64,000 nt of DNA from Cyprinodon diabolis (GCA_030533445.1 JARPUW010000566.1:1-64000), one strand, 5' to 3'; shown: positions 46,301 through 60,800, numbered from the stretch's first letter. A program made the numbers and translations. The notes: a model not told the origin generated them from the letters alone.

Positions 46301-46469
46301 TTTAAAACACACCCTATAGCAAATTTCAAAATAAAAGCCTCCCATTTCCGCTTCATCTACTGCCCTAATAACATGGAAAAAGAGTGATTTAACGATTGGA
46401 AAGTAATCAACTATCATTGACGGGTCTGAACATTTTCTATAAACACAACTCTGTTGGACTTTCAAAATA
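43303..46469. repeat. Array unit U14 (3,167 bp)
   Basis: This unit has five hairpins, the second with a stem-breaking G-to-A at 43747, and no module. The (ATT)n tract is short. It combines the GTGTCGCCATAC variant near 44417 with the U1/U11/U17 diagnostic set further on (CTTTGCC near 45675, GTACATG near 46131). A private TTATGGTTTT near 45421 replaces TTACGG at a CpG. Confidence 0.93.
43710..43910. repeat. Hairpin cluster, U14 (5 hairpins)
   Basis: The layout is as in U2. The second hairpin has G-to-A at 43747, giving ACCCGCC as its right arm and one mismatched pair. Confidence 0.95.
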
Positions 46470-49400
46470 AGACTCCAGGGACCCTACAAAATAAAAGCCT
46501 CTAGATTATAGTAATGCATTAATTGATGCAAATGGCTCAACATTATGACCCAAACTCTTCCAGGTTGTTTTTATTAGACTCTAGTGACCTTTTCAAAACA
46601 CACCCCAGAGCAAATTTCACAATAAAAGTCTCCCATTTACTCTGTAATACAGCAACTATTCACCTAATAACATGGAAAACCAGTGATTTAACATTTGGAA
46701 ATGGATTCTATATCACTGCTGGGCGTGACCCATCTTTTGATGCACATTCATGATAGACTTTCAAAATAAGACTACAAGGACTCTACAGAATAAAAGCCTC
46801 TTCCTTATACACACTCATACATTCTGGCATATTGCTCATTGCCATTGGTGATTTCATCACTGCAATGGCTCTTAGAAGGCGGGCGGAGCCCGCCAATGGT
46901 AACAGGCGGGCGGAGCCCGCCAAAGGTGATTACATCACTGCAATGGCTCTTAGCAGGCGGGCGGAGCCCGCCATTGGTGATTTCATCACTGCAATGGCTC
47001 TTAGAAGGCGGGCAGAGCCCGCCATTGGTGATTTTTTTCTTCACTGAGATGGCTCCTAGCAGGCGGGCGAAGCCCGCCAACTGGGCTTTACCCACTGTGT
47101 TTCAATATGGACAACCCATATTACCCTTGTGCATCATACTCTGTGCACGTCTATTTCCCAGATTTCAGCACAAGTGGCACACAGCTCTCTTTGCCCATGA
47201 ACTTGCCCTCTTTCCTTCCCTCAGCAGCCCTCAAAGGCGTAAGCAGTTGGTCTGGGGAGCCCCGACGTCACTTGCCAGGGCCGTATTGGCCCGGTTCCCC
47301 AGACGGGCAGTAGGTGGCCCCCCTCAAAATTTCTTTAGAAATTTTCTAGTTATTATTATAATTCTCCCGTATACCCAAAACTTCGGCACGTAACTAGTCC
47401 CGCACGGTTTGGCGGATCGGGCCCAAAGTTGGCACACGCGTTGGGACCAATGGGGTGATGTGTGCTTGTATAAAACTTTCTCATTAGTCCGAAGGTTTGC
47501 GAATTATTAGCGAAAACGTCGCAAAAAAATCCCATAGGAAATGAATGGGGAGAGGAAAAAAAAAGCATTAAAAACAGCACTTCACTGTGTCGGCATACAT
47601 TCACCTAGAAAAACAGTTTGAAGCTCAGTTTGTAGATAAATCCTTCGTCTATTTAAAACTGAAGACGGTATGTTGATAACTGCTACGGTTTTTGTATAAT
47701 CAGACCTCAAGCGCCACAAAGTTTTAGCAAAATCCAGCCTGCTAGAGTGGAGCAACTGAAAAGCTAGAGTGTGAGGCAGGCGTTTTTTAAACACAAAAAA
47801 ACATTTTAAACTCGCCCTCACGGCCACATATTTATAGCTAGAGTCACCATTTTTGGTCAGTTTGTAGACTGAAATCTCTGGACCCACACAATATCTTCGG
47901 AATTACGGTAGGATTAATACTTTTCCTTAAAAACCCTCCAGACCGACCTAAAGTCGATGAAAATCAGAGCCGTTTTTCATTGGTTTTGGAGCAGAAGAGG
48001 GGAGAAAAAACGAATCAGACTATGTGTTTTAAACTCGTCATAAATATTTTTCTGAATGACACACATACACCAAAGTTGGCATAGTTGGAGTCGAAGGATG
48101 ACTGACGCTCACGGTGAAAAAATTTTTTGAATAACTCATACGGTTTTTGCTCAGCAGTCGTTTGTTCGGAGGACATTTTAAGCAGCTGAAAGCTGAGTGA
48201 CAGTGACCTGCTGCAGCTAGCTCAATTAGAAGCTTAGGTGTGATGAAACGTTTTTTCTTTTTCTTTCTCTTCCCATTCAGTTTGTAGATGATCTACAGCC
48301 ATGAAAGTTACTCCAATTGAAGACAAGATATAGCTGTCGCTTAGATAAAAAGAATTTTTCAGATACCTTTTACGGTTTTTACTCAGCAGTCGTTTGTTCG
48401 GAGGGGTGCTTTAGCAGCTAAAAGGTGAGTGAGAGTGAGGTCCTGCAGTTCAAACAAAGGGAGGAGCAGGTGGGCCAACCATTTTGTTTGTGCTTCGTTT
48501 TGGGTTGTGAAAGACCTACAGACATGAAGGTTACCCCAGTCTGAGACAAAGGATAGATGTTGCTTTCACTGAAAGAATTTTTCAGATATCTTTTACGGTT
48601 TTTGCTCAGCAGTCGTTTGTTCGGAGGGTAAGCACCTGGAAGCTAGCTGACAGTTAGCTTCTGCAGCAGCCTGCTAGAGTGCAGCTGCTGAAATCTTAGT
48701 GTGAGGCGGCCATTTTTTTAAGATCAAACATCTTATTCTCGCCCTCACGGCCACATATTTGGAGCTACAGTCACCATTTTTGGTCAGTTTGTAGACTGAA
48801 ACCTCTGGACTCACACAATGTCTTCGGAATTACGGTAGGATTAATACTTTTCCTTAAAAACCCTCCAGACCAACCTAAAGTCGATGAGAGTTTCAGCCTT
48901 TCTCTATTCTTTTTGAGCTGAAGATGGGAGAGAAACGAATCAGACTATGTGTTTTCAACTCGTCATAAATATTTTTCTGAATGACACACATACACCAAAG
49001 TTGGTATAGTTGGAGTCGAAGGATTGCTGATGCTCATGGTGAAAATGTTTTTTGAATAACTCATACGGTTTTTGATCAGTAGTCGTTTGTTCGGTGCCGT
49101 TCTTCCCATACAAAAAAGCCTGGGAAGAAGAAACCAATAGTGAGTGCAGCTGTTGTCTGTGTCAGTGAGAGGCTCGTTAAGCGTTGTCAAGGTTACCAAG
49201 CTTCAAACAGATTTTACCTCTGCTGTTTTAAACAGCACATATTAATCTAATGGAGGGTGAAAGGACTGATTTAACATTGGGAAATGGATACTATATGACT
49301 GCTGTACATGACACTTCCCTTGCCACTCATCACTGATAGACTTTCAAAATAAGACTCCAGGGACCCTACAAAATAAAAGCCTCTATATTTTTTACATATA

Positions 49401-49642
49401 TTTATTGCTCTATATGGCTCAACATTATGACCCAAACTCAACCCCGTTTTAGAGAATAGACTCTAGGAGACTGTTTAAAACACACCCTATAGCAAATTTC
49501 AAAATAAAAGCCTCCCATTTCCGCTTCATCTACTGCCCTAATAACATGGAAAAAGAGTGATTTAACGATTGGAAAGTAATCAACTATCATTGACGGGTCT
49601 GAACATTTTCTATAAACACAACTCTGTTGGACTTTCAAAATA
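46470..49642. repeat. Array unit U15 (3,173 bp)
   Basis: This unit has five hairpins and no module. It has GCGTTGGG near 47439 (as U2), CGGCACG near 47386 and a private GCATTAAAAAC near 47565. An extra A gives GAGAAAAAACG near 48003. GATGATCTACAG near 48287 is a private change. Confidence 0.92.
46878..47078. repeat. Hairpin cluster, U15 (5 hairpins)
   Basis: The layout is as in U2 with intact stems. Confidence 0.95.
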
Positions 49643-50050
49643 AGACTCCAGGGACCCTACAAAATAAAAGCCTCTAGATTATAGTAATGCATTAATTGAT
49701 GCAAATGGCTCAACATTATGACCCAAACTCTTCCAGGTTGTTTTTATTAGACTCTAGTGACCTTTTCAAAACACACCCCAGAGCAAATTTCACAATAAAA
49801 GTCTCCCATTTACTCTGTAATACAGCAACTATTCACCTAATAACATGGAAAACCAGTGATTTAACATTTGGAAATGGATTCTATATCACTGCTGGGCGTG
49901 ACCCATCTTTTGATGCACATTCATGATAGACTTTCAAAATAAGACTACAAGGACTCTACAGAATAAAAGCCTCTTCCTTATACACACTCATACATTCTGG
50001 CATATTGCTCATTGCCATTGGTGATTTCATCACTGCAATGGCTCTTAGAA

Positions 50051-50251
50051 GGCGGGCGGAGCCCGCCAATGGTAACAGGCGGGCGGAGCCCGCCAAAGGT
50101 GATTACATCACTGCAATGGCTCTTAGCAGGCGGGCGGAGCCCGCCATTGGTGATTTCATCACTGCAATGGCTCTTAGAAGGCGGGCAGAGCCCGCCATTG
50201 GTGATTTTTTTCTTCACTGAGATGGCTCCTAGCAGGCGGGCGAAGCCCGCC
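50051..50251. repeat. Hairpin cluster, U16 (5 hairpins)
   Basis: The layout is as in U2 with intact stems. Confidence 0.95.
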
Positions 50252-50524
50252 AACTGGGCTTTACCCACTGTGTTTCAATATGGACAACCCATATTACCCT
50301 TGTGCATCATACTCTGTGCACGTCTATTTCCCAGATTTCAGCACAAGTGGCACACAGCTCTCTTTGCCCATGAACTTGCCCTCTTTCCTTCCCTCAGCAG
50401 CCCTCAAAGGCGTAAGCAGTTGGTCTGGGGAGCCCCGACGTCACTTGCCAGGGCCGTATTGGCCCGGTTCCCCAGACGGGCAGTAGGTGGCCCCCCTCAA
50501 AATTTCTTTAGAAATTTTCTAGTT

Positions 50525-50725
50525 GGGGGGCCACATGCCGAAGGCATGGCCCACCTACTACTATTGCACATATTTATTCCGCGTATTATTATTGGGGGGC
50601 CACATGCCGAAGGCATGGCCCACCTACTACTATTGCACATATTTATTCCGCGTATTATTGGGGGGCCACATGCCGAAGGCATGGCCCACCTACTACTATT
50701 GCACATATTTATTCCGCGTATTATT
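50525..50725. repeat. 66/69-bp hairpin module x3 (U16)
   Basis: The copies start at 50525 (69 bp), 50594 (66 bp) and 50660. The 69/66 order is the reverse of U2 (66/69), so the two three-copy arrays are not simple duplicates. Confidence 0.93.
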
Positions 50726-53015
50726 ATTATTATAATTCTCCCGTATACCCAAAACTTCGGCGCGTAACTAGTCCCGCACGGTTTGGCGGATCGGGCCCAA
50801 AGTTGGCACACGCGTCGGGACCAATGGGGTGATGTGTGCTTGTATAAAACTTTCTCATTAGTCCGAAGGTTTGCGAATTATTAGCGAAAACGTCGCAAAA
50901 AAATCCCATAGGAAATGAATGGGGAGAGGAAAAAAAAAGCATAAAAAACAGCACTTCACTGTGTCGCCATACATTCACCTAGAAAAACAGTTTGAAGCTC
51001 AGTTTGTAGATAAATCCTTCGTCTATTTAAAACTGAAGACGGTATGTTGATAACTGCTACGGTTTTTGTATAATCAGACCTCAAGCGCCACAAAGTTTTA
51101 GCAAAATCCAGCCTGCTAGAGTGGAGCAACTGAAAAGCTAGAGTGTGAGGCAGGCGTTTTTTAAACACAAAAAAACATTTTAAACTCGCCCTCACGGCCA
51201 CATATTTATAGCTAGAGTCACCATTTTTGGTCAGTTTGTAGACTGAAATCTCTGGACCCACACAATATCTTCGGAATTACGGTAGGATTAATACTTTTCC
51301 TTAAAAACCCTCCAGACCGACCTAAAGTCGATGAAAATCAGAGCCGTTTTTCATTGGTTTTGGAGCAGAAGAGGGGAGAAAAACGAATCAGACTATGTGT
51401 TTTAAACTCGTCATAAATATTTTTCTGAATGACACACATACACCAAAGTTGGCATAGTTGGAGTCGAAGGATGACTGACGCTCACGGTGAAAAAATTTTT
51501 TGAATAACTCATACGGTTTTTGCTCAGCAGTCGTTTGTTCGGAGGACATTTTAAGCACCTGAAAGCTGAGTGACAGTGACCTGCTGCAGCTAGCTCAATT
51601 AGAAGCTTAGGTGTGATGAAACGTTTTTTCTTTTTCTTTCTCTTCCCATTCAGTTTGTAGATGACCTACAGCCATGAAAGTTACTCCAATTGAAGACAAG
51701 ATATAGCTGTCGCTTAGATAAAAAGAATTTTTCAGATACCTTTTACGGTTTTTACTCAGCAGTCGTTTGTTCGGAGGGGTGCTTTAGCAGCTAAAAGGTG
51801 AGTGAGAGTGAGGTCCTGCAGTTCAAACAAAGGGAGGAGCAGGTGGGCCAACCATTTTGTTTGTGCTTCGTTTTGGGTTGTGAAAGACCTACAGACATGA
51901 AGGTTACCCCAGTCTGAGACAAAGGATAGATGTTGCTTTCACTGAAAGAATTTTTCAGATATCTTTTACGGTTTTTGCTCAGCAGTCGTTTGTTCGGAGG
52001 GTAAGCACCTGGAAGCTAGCTGACAGTTAGCTTCTGCAGCAGCCTGCTAGAGTGCAGCTGCTGAAATCTTAGTGTGAGGCGGCCATTTTTTTAAGATCAA
52101 ACATCTTATTCTCGCCCTCACGGCCACATATTTGGAGCTACAGTCACCATTTTTGGTCAGTTTGTAGACTGAAACCTCTGGACTCACACAATGTCTTCGG
52201 AATTACGGTAGGATTAATACTTTTCCTTAAAAACCCTCCAGACCAACCTAAAGTCGATGAGAGTTTCAGCCTTTCTCTATTCTTTTTGAGCTGAAGATGG
52301 GAGAGAAACGAATCAGACTATGTGTTTTCAACTCGTCATAAATATTTTTCTGAATGACACACATACACCAAAGTTGGTATAGTTGGAGTCGAAGGATTGC
52401 TGATGCTCATGGTGAAAATGTTTTTTGAATAACTCATACGGTTTTTGATCAGTAGTCGTTTGTTCGGTGCCGTTCTTCCCATACAAAAAAGCCTGGGAAG
52501 AAGAAACCAATAGTGAGTGCAGCTGTTGTCTGTGTCAGTGAGAGGCTCGTTAAGCGTTGTCAAGGTTACCAAGCTTCAAACAGATTTTACCTCTGCTGTT
52601 TTAAACAGCACATATTAATCTAATGGAGGGTGAAAGGACTGATTTAACATTGGGAAATGGATACTATATGACTGCTGTCCATGACACTTCCCTTGCCACT
52701 CAGCACTGATAGACTTTCAAAATAAGACTCCAGGGACCCTACAAAATAAAAGCCTCTATATTTTTTACATATATTTATTGCCCTATATGGCTCAACATTA
52801 TGACCCAAACTCAACCCCGTTTTAGAGAATAGACTCTAGGAGACTGTTTAAAACACACCCTATAGCAAATTTCAAAATAAAAGCCTCCCATTTCCGCTTC
52901 ATCTACTGCCCTAATAACATGGAAAAAGAGTGATTTAACGATTGGAAAGTAATCAACTATCATTGACGGGTCTGAACATTTTCTATAAACACAACTCTGT
53001 TGGACTTTCAAAATA

Positions 53016-56000
53016 AGACTCCAGGGACCCTACAAAATAAAAGCCTCTAGATTATAGTAATGCATTAATTGATGCAAATGGCTCAACATTATGACCCAAA
53101 CTCTTCCAGGTTGTTTTTATTAGACTCTAGTGACCTTTTCAAAACACACCCCAGAGCAAATTTCACAATAAAAGTCTCCCATTTACTCTGTAATACAGCA
53201 ACTATTCACCTAATAACATGGAAAACCAGTGATTTAACATTTGGAAATGGATTCTATATCACTGCTGGGCGTGACCCATCTTTTGATGCACATTCATGAT
53301 AGACTTTCAAAATAAGACTACAAGGACTCTACAGAATAAAAGCCTCTTCCTTATACACACTCATACATTCTGGCATATTGCTCATTGCCATTGGTGATTT
53401 CATCACTGCAATGGCTCTTAGAAGGCGGGCGGAGCCCGCCAAAGGTGATTACATCACTGCAATGGCTCTTAGCAGGCGGGCGGAGCCCGCCATTGGTGAT
53501 TTCATCACTGCAATGGCTCTTAGAAGGCGGGCAGAGCCCGCCATTGGTGATTTTTTTCTTCACTGAGATGGCTCCTCGCAGGCGGGCGAAGCCCGCCAAC
53601 TGGGCTTTACCCACTGTGTTTCAATATGGACAACCCATATTACCCTTGTGCATCATACGCTGTGCACGTCTATTTCCCAGATTTCAGCACAAGTGGCACA
53701 CAGCTCTCTTTACCCATGAACTTGCCCTCTTTCCTTCCCTCAGCAGCCCTCAAAGGCGTAAGCAGTTGGTCTGGGGAGCCCCGACGTCACTTGCCAGGGC
53801 CGTATTGGCCCGGTTCCCCAGACGGGCAGTAGGTGGCCCCCCTCAAAATTTCTTTAGAAATTTTCTAGTTATTATTATAATTCTCCCGTATACCCAAAAC
53901 TTCGGCGCGTAACTAGTCCCGCACGGTTTGGCGGATCGGGCCCAAAGTTGGCACACGCGTCGGGACCAATGGGGTGATGTGTGCTTGTATAAAACTTTCT
54001 CATTAGTCCGAAGGTTTGCGAATTATTAGCGAAAACGTCGCAAAAAAATCCCATAGGAAATGAATGGGGAGAGGAAAAAAAAAGCATAAAAAACAGCACT
54101 TCACTGTGTCGGCATACATTCACCTAGAAAAACAGTTTGAAGCTCAGTTTGTAGATAAATCCTTCGTCTATTTAAAACTGAAGACGGTATGTTGATAACT
54201 GCTACGGTTTTTGTATAATCAGACCTCAAGCGCCACAAAGTTTTAGCAAAATCCAGCCTGCTAGAGTGGAGCAACTGAAAAGCTAGAGTGTGAGGCAGGC
54301 GTTTTTTAAACACAAAAAAACATTTTAAACTCGCCCTCACGGCCACATATTTATAGCTAGAGTCACCATTTTTGGTCAGTTTGTAGACTGAAATCTCTGG
54401 ACCCACACAATATCTTCGGAATTACGGTAGGATTAATACTTTTCCTTAAAAACCCTCCAGACCGACCTAAAGTCGATGAAAATCAGAGCCGTTTTTCATT
54501 GGTTTTGGAGCAGAAGAGGGGAGAAAAACGAATCCGACTATGTGTTTTAAACTCGTCATAAATATTTTTCTGAATGACACACATACACCAAAGTTGGCAT
54601 AGTTGGAGTCGAAGGATGACTGACGCTCACGGTGAAAAAATTTTTTGAATAACTCATACGGTTTTTGCTCAGCAGTCGTTTGTTCGGAGGACATTTTAAG
54701 CACCTGAAAGCTGAGTGACAGTGACCTGCTGCAGCTAGCTCAATTAGAAGCTTAGGTGTGATGAAACGTTTTTTCTTTTTCTTTCTCTTCCCATTCAGTT
54801 TGTAGATGACCTACAGCCATGAAAGTTACTCCAATTGAAGACAAGATATAGCTGTCGCTTAGATAAAAAGAATTTTTCAGATACCTTTTACGGTTTTTAC
54901 TCAGCAGTCGTTTGTTCGGAGGGGTGCTTTAGCAGCTAAAAGGTGAGTGAGAGTGAGGTCCTGCAGTTCAAACAAAGGGAGGAGCAGGTGGGCCAACCAT
55001 TTTGTTTGTGCTTCGTTTTGGGTTGTGAAAGACCTACAGACATGAAGGTTACCCCAGTCTGAGACAAAGGATAGATGTTGCTTTCACTGAAAGAATTTTT
55101 CAGATATCTTTTACGGTTTTTGCTCAGCAGTCGTTTGTTCGGAGGGTAAGCACCTGGAAGCTAGCTGACAGTTAGCTTCTGCAGCAGCCTGCTAGAGTGC
55201 AGCTGCTGAAATCTTAGTGTGAGGCGGCCATTTTTTAAGATCAAACATCTTATTCTCGCCCTCACGGCCACATATTTGGAGCTACAGTCACCATTTTTGG
55301 TCAGTTTGTAGACTGAAACCTCTGGACTCACACAATGTCTTCGGAATTACGGTAGGATTAATACTTTGCCTTAAAAACCCTCCAGACCAACCTAAAGTGG
55401 ATGAGAGTTTCAGCCTTTCTCCATTCTTTTTGAGCTGAAGATGGGAGAAAAACGAATCAGACTATGTGTTTTCAACTCGTCATAAATATTTTTCTGAATG
55501 ACACACATACACCAAAGTTGGTATAGTTGGAGTCGAAGGATTGCTGATGCTCATGGTGAAAATGTTTTTTGAATAACTCATACGGTTTTTGATCAGTAGT
55601 CGTTTGTTCGGTGCCGTTCTTCCCATACAAAAAAGCCTGGGAAGAAGAAACCAATAGTGAGTGCAGCTGTTGTCTGTGTCAGTGAGAGGCTCGTTAAGCG
55701 TTGTCAAGGTTACCAAGCTTCAAACAGATTTTACCTCTGCTGTTTTAAACAGCACATATTAATCTAATGGAGGGTGAAAGGACTGATTTAACATTGGGAA
55801 ATGGATACTATATGACTGCTGTACATGACACTTCCCTTGCCACTCAGCACTGATAGACTTTCAAAATAAGACTCCAGGGACCCTACAAAATAAAAGCCTC
55901 TATATTTTTTACATATATTTATTGCTCTATATGGCTCAACATTATGACCCAAACTCAACCCCGTTTTAGAGAATAGACTCTAGGAGACTGTTTAAAACAC

Positions 56001-56159
56001 ACCCTATAGCAAATTTCAAAATAAAAGCCTCCCATTTCCGCTTCATCTACTGCCCTAATAACATGGAAAAAGAGTGATTTAACGATTGGAAAGTAATCAA
56101 CTATCATTGACGGGTCTGAACATTTTCTATAAACACAACTCTGTTGGACTTTCAAAATA
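53016..56159. repeat. Array unit U17 (3,144 bp)
   Basis: This unit has four hairpins (27-bp segment absent), CTCCTCGC near 53572 and no module. The first part matches U13 at offset 12,858 bp. The second half carries the U1/U11/U14 set (CTTTGCC near 55365, AAGTGGATG near 55396, GTACATG near 55821). Confidence 0.93.
53424..53597. repeat. Hairpin cluster, U17 (4 hairpins)
   Basis: The 27-bp extra-hairpin segment is missing; the cluster matches U13. Confidence 0.95.
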
Positions 56160-56567
56160 AGACTCCAGGGACCCTACAAAATAAAAGCCTCTAGATTATA
56201 GTAATGCATTAATTGATGCAAATGGCTCAACATTATGACCCAAACTCTTCCAGGTTGTTTTTATTAGACTCTAGTGACCTTTTCAAAACACACCCCAGAG
56301 CAAATTTCACAATAAAAGTCTCCCATTTACTCTGTAATACAGCAACTATTCACCTAATAACATGGAAAACCAGTGATTTAACATTTGGAAATGGATTCTA
56401 TATCACTGCTGGGCGTGACCCATCTTTTGATGCACATTCATGATAGACTTTCAAAATAAGACTACAAGGACTCTACAGAATAAAAGCCTCTTCCTTATAC
56501 ACACTCATACATTCTGGCATATTGCTCATTGCCATTGGTGATTTCATCACTGCAATGGCTCTTAGAA

Positions 56568-56768
56568 GGCGGGCGGAGCCCGCCAATGGTAACAGGCGGG
56601 CGGAGCCCGCCAAAGGTGATTACATCACTGCAATGGCTCTTAGCAGGCGGGCGGAGCCCGCCATTGGTGATTTCATCACTGCAATGGCTCTTAGAAGGCG
56701 GGCAGAGCCCGCCATTGGTGATTTTTTTCTTCACTGAGATGGCTCCTAGCAGGCGGGCGAAGCCCGCC
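56568..56768. repeat. Hairpin cluster, U18 (5 hairpins)
   Basis: The layout is as in U2 with intact stems. Confidence 0.95.
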
Positions 56769-57041
56769 AACTGGGCTTTACCCACTGTGTTTCAATATGG
56801 ACAACCCATATTACCCTTGTGCATCATACTCTGTGCACGTCTATTTCCCAGATTTCAGCACAAGTGGCACACAGCTCTCTTTGCCCATGAACTTGCCCTC
56901 TTTCCTTCCCTCAGCAGCCCTCAAAGGCGTAAGCAGTTGGTCTGGGGAGCCCCGACGTCACTTGCCAGGGCCGTATTGGCCCGGTTCCCCAGACGGGCAG
57001 TAGGTGGCCCCCCTCAAAATTTCTTTAGAAATTTTCTAGTT

Positions 57042-57173
57042 GGGGGGCCACATGCCGAAGGCATGGCCCACCTACTACTATTGCACATATTTATTCCGCG
57101 TATTATTGGGGGGCCACATGCCGAAGGCATGGCCCACCTACTACTATTGCACATATTTATTCCGCGTATTATT
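57042..57173. repeat. 66/69-bp hairpin module x2 (U18)
   Basis: The copies start at 57042 (66 bp) and 57108. Confidence 0.93.
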
Positions 57174-59874
57174 ATTATTATTATAATTCTCCCGTATACC
57201 CAAAACTTCGGCGCGTAACTAGTCCCGCACGGTTTGGCGGATCGGGCCCAAAGTTGGCACACGCGTCGGGACCAATGGGGTGATGTGTGCTTGTATAAAA
57301 CTTTCTCATTAGTCCGAAGGTTTGCGAATTATTAGTGAAAACGTCGCAAAAAAATCCCATAGGAAATGAATGGGGAGAGGAAAAAAAAAGCATAAAAAAC
57401 AGCACTTCACTGTGTCGGCATACATTCACCTAGAAAAACAGTTTGAAGCTCAGTTTGTAGATAAATCCTTCGTCTATTTAAAACTGAAGACGGTATGTTG
57501 ATAACTGCTACGGTTTTTGTATAATCAGACCTCAAGCACCACAAAGTTTTAGCAAAATCCAGCCTGCTAGAGTGGAGCAACTGAAAAGCTAGAGTGTGAG
57601 GCAGGCGTTTTTTAAACACAAAAAAACATTTTAAACTCGCCCTCACGGCCACATATTTATAGCTAGAGTCACCATTTTTGGTCAGTTTGTAGACTGAAAT
57701 CTCTGGACCCACACAATATCTTCGGAATTACGGTAGGATTAATACTTTTCCTTAAAAACCCTCCAGACCGACCTAAAGTCGATGAAAATCAGAGCCGTTT
57801 TTCATTGGTTTTGGAGCAGAAGAGGGGAGAAAAACGAATCAGACTATGTGTTTTAAACTCGTCATAAATATTTTTCTGAATGACACACATACACCAAAGT
57901 TGGCATAGTTGGAGTCGAAGGATGACTGACGCTCACGGTGAAAAATTTTTTTGAATAACTCATACGGTTTTTGCTCAGCAGTCGTTTGTTCGGAGGACAT
58001 TTTAAGCACCTGAAAGCTGAGTGACAGTGACCTGCTGCAGCTAGCTCAATTAGAAGCTTAGGTGTGATGAAACGTTTTTTCTTTTTCTTTCTCTTCCCAT
58101 TCAGTTTGTAGATGACCTACAGCCATGAAAGTTACTCCAATCGAAGACAAGATATAGCTGTCGCTTAGATAAAAAGAATTTTTCAGATACCTTTTACGGT
58201 TTTTACTCAGCAGTCGTTTGTTCGGAGGGGTGCTTTAGCAGCTAAAAGGTGAGTGAGAGTGAGGTCCTGCAGTTAAAAGAAAGGGAGGAGCAGGTGGGCC
58301 AACCATTTTGTTTGTGCTTCGTTTTGGGTTGTGAAAGACCTACAGACATGAAGGTTACCCCAGTCTGAGACAAAGGATAGATGTTGCTTTCACTGAAAGA
58401 ATTTTTCAGATATCTTTTACGGTTTTTGCTCAGCAGTCGTTTGTTCGGAGGGTAAGCACCTGGAAGCTAGCTGACAGTTAGCTTCTGCAGCAGCCTGCTA
58501 GAGTGCAGCTGCTGAAATCTTAGTGTGAGGCGGCCATTTTTTTCAGATCAAACATCTTATTCTCGCCCTCACGGCCACATATTTGGAGCTACAGTCACCA
58601 TTTTTGGTCAGTTTGTAGACTGAAACCTCTGGATTCACACAATGTCTTCAGAATTACGGTAGGATTAATACTTTTCCTTAAAAACCCTCCAGACCAACCT
58701 AAAGTCGATGAGAGTTTCAGCCTTTCTCTATTCTTTTTGAGCTGAAGATGGGAGAGAAACGAATCAGACTATGTGTTTTCAACTCGTCATAAATATTTTT
58801 CTGAATGACACACATACACCAAAGTTGGTATAGTTGGAGTCGAAGGATTGCTGATGCTCATGGTGAAAATGTTTTTTGAATAACTCATACGGTTTTTGAT
58901 CAGTAGTCGTTTGTTCGGTGCCGTTCTTCCCATACAAAAAAGCCTGGGAAGAAGAAACCAATAGTGAGTGCAGCTGTTGTCTGTGTCAGTGAGAGGCTCG
59001 TTAAGCGTTGTCAAGGTTACCAAGCTTCAAACAGATTTTACCTCTGCTGTTTTAAACAGCACATATTAATCTAATGGAGGGTGAAAGGACTGATTTAACA
59101 TTGGGAAATGGATACTATATGACTGCTGTCCATGACACTTCCCTTGCCACTCAGCACTGATAGACTTTCAAAATAAGACTCCAGGGACCCTACAAAATAA
59201 AAGCCTCTATATTTTTTACATATATTTATTGCCCTATATGGCTCAACATTATGACCCAAACTCAACCCCGTTTTAGAGAATAGACTCTAGGAGACTGTTT
59301 AAAACACACCCTATAGCAAATTTCAAAATAAAAGCCTCCCATTTCCGCTTCATCTACTGCCCTAATAACATGGAAAAAGAGTGATTTAACAATTGGAAAG
59401 TAATCAACTATCATTGACGGGTCTGAACATTTTCCATAAACACAACTCTGTTGGACTTTCAAAATAAGACTCCAGCGACCCTACAAAATAAAAGCCTCTA
59501 GATTATACTAATGCATTAATTGATGCAAATGGCTCAACATTATGACCCAAACTCTTCCAGGTTGTTTTTATTAGACTCTAGTGACCTTTTCAAAACACAC
59601 CCCAGAGCAAATTTCACAATAAAAGTCTCCCATTTACTCTGTAATACAGCAACTATTCACCTAATAACATGGAAAACCAGTGATTTAACATTTGGAAATG
59701 GATTCTATATCACTGCTGGGCGTGACCCATCTTTTGATGCACATTCATGATAGACTTTCAAAATAAGACTACAAGGACTCTACAGAATAAAAGCCTCTTC
59801 CTTATACACACTCATACATTCTGGCATATTGCTCATTGCCATTGGTGATTTCATCACTGCAATGGCTCTTAGAA

Positions 59875-60075
59875 GGCGGGCGGAGCCCGCCAATGGTAAC
59901 AGGCGGGCGGAGCCCGCCAAAGGTGATTACATCACTGCAATGGCTCTTAGCAGGCGGGCGGAGCCCGCCATTGGTGATTTCATCACTGCAATGGCTCTTA
60001 GAAGGCGGGCAGAGCCCGCCATTGGTGATTTTTTTCTTCACTGAGATGGCTCCTAGCAGGCGGGCGAAGCCCGCC
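59875..60075. repeat. Hairpin cluster, U19 (5 hairpins)
   Basis: The layout is as in U2 and the cluster matches U4. It is unaffected by the deletion further along the unit. Confidence 0.95.
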
Positions 60076-60348
60076 AACTGGGCTTTACCCACTGTGTTTC
60101 AATATGGACAACCCATATTACCCTTGTGCATCATACGCTGTGCACGTCTATTTCCCAGATTTCAGCACAAGTGGCACACAGCTCTCTTTGCCCATGAACT
60201 TGCCCTCTTTCCTTCCCTCAGCAGCCCTCAAAGGCGTAAGCAGTTGGTCTGGGGAGCCCCGACGTCACTTGCCAGGGCCGTATTGGCCCGGTTCCCCAGA
60301 CGGGCAGTAGGTGGCCCCCCTCAAAATTTCTTTAGAAATTTTCTAGTT

Positions 60349-60414
60349 GGGGGGCCACATGCCGAAGGCATGGCCCACCTACTACTATTGCACATATTTA
60401 TTCCGCGTATTATT
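60349..60414. repeat. 66/69-bp hairpin module x1 (U19)
   Basis: This single copy is in the same position and context as in U4, at offset 49,776 bp. Confidence 0.93.
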
Positions 60415-60800
60415 ATTATTATTATAATTCTCCCGTATACCCAAAACTTCGGCACGTAACTAGTCCCGCACGGTTTGGCGGATCGGGCCCAAAGTTGGCA
60501 CACGCGTCGGGACCAATGGGGTGATGTGTGCTTGTATAAAACTTTCTCATTAGTCCGAAGGTTTGCGAATTATTAGCGAAAACGTCGCAAAAAAATCCCA
60601 TAGGAAATGAATGGGGAGAGGAAAAAAAAAGCATAAAAAACAGCACTTCACTGTGTCGGCATACATTCACCTAGAAAAACAGTTTGAAGCTCAGTTTGTA
60701 GATAAATCCTTCGTCTATTTAAAACTGAAGACGGTATGTTGATAACTGCTACGGTTTTTGTATAATCAGACCTCAAGCGCCACAAAGTTTTAGCAAAATC

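Larger units (their letters stand above)
49643..53015. repeat. Array unit U16 (3,373 bp)
   Basis: This unit has five hairpins and three 66/69-bp modules starting at 50525, 50594 and 50660. The second half has the GTGTCGCCATAC variant near 50962 and matches U12 at offset 12,858 bp from 50,730 onward. U16 and U2 are the only units with three modules, but the order of 66- and 69-bp copies differs. Confidence 0.93.
56160..59466. repeat. Array unit U18 (3,307 bp)
   Basis: This unit has five hairpins and two modules at 57042 and 57108. From 57,181 it matches U3 from 7,405 at offset 49,776 bp, sharing the U3 private changes. The first half has CATACTCTG near 56824, unlike U3, so the shared block begins between the hairpin cluster and the (ATT)n site. 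Confidence 0.93.
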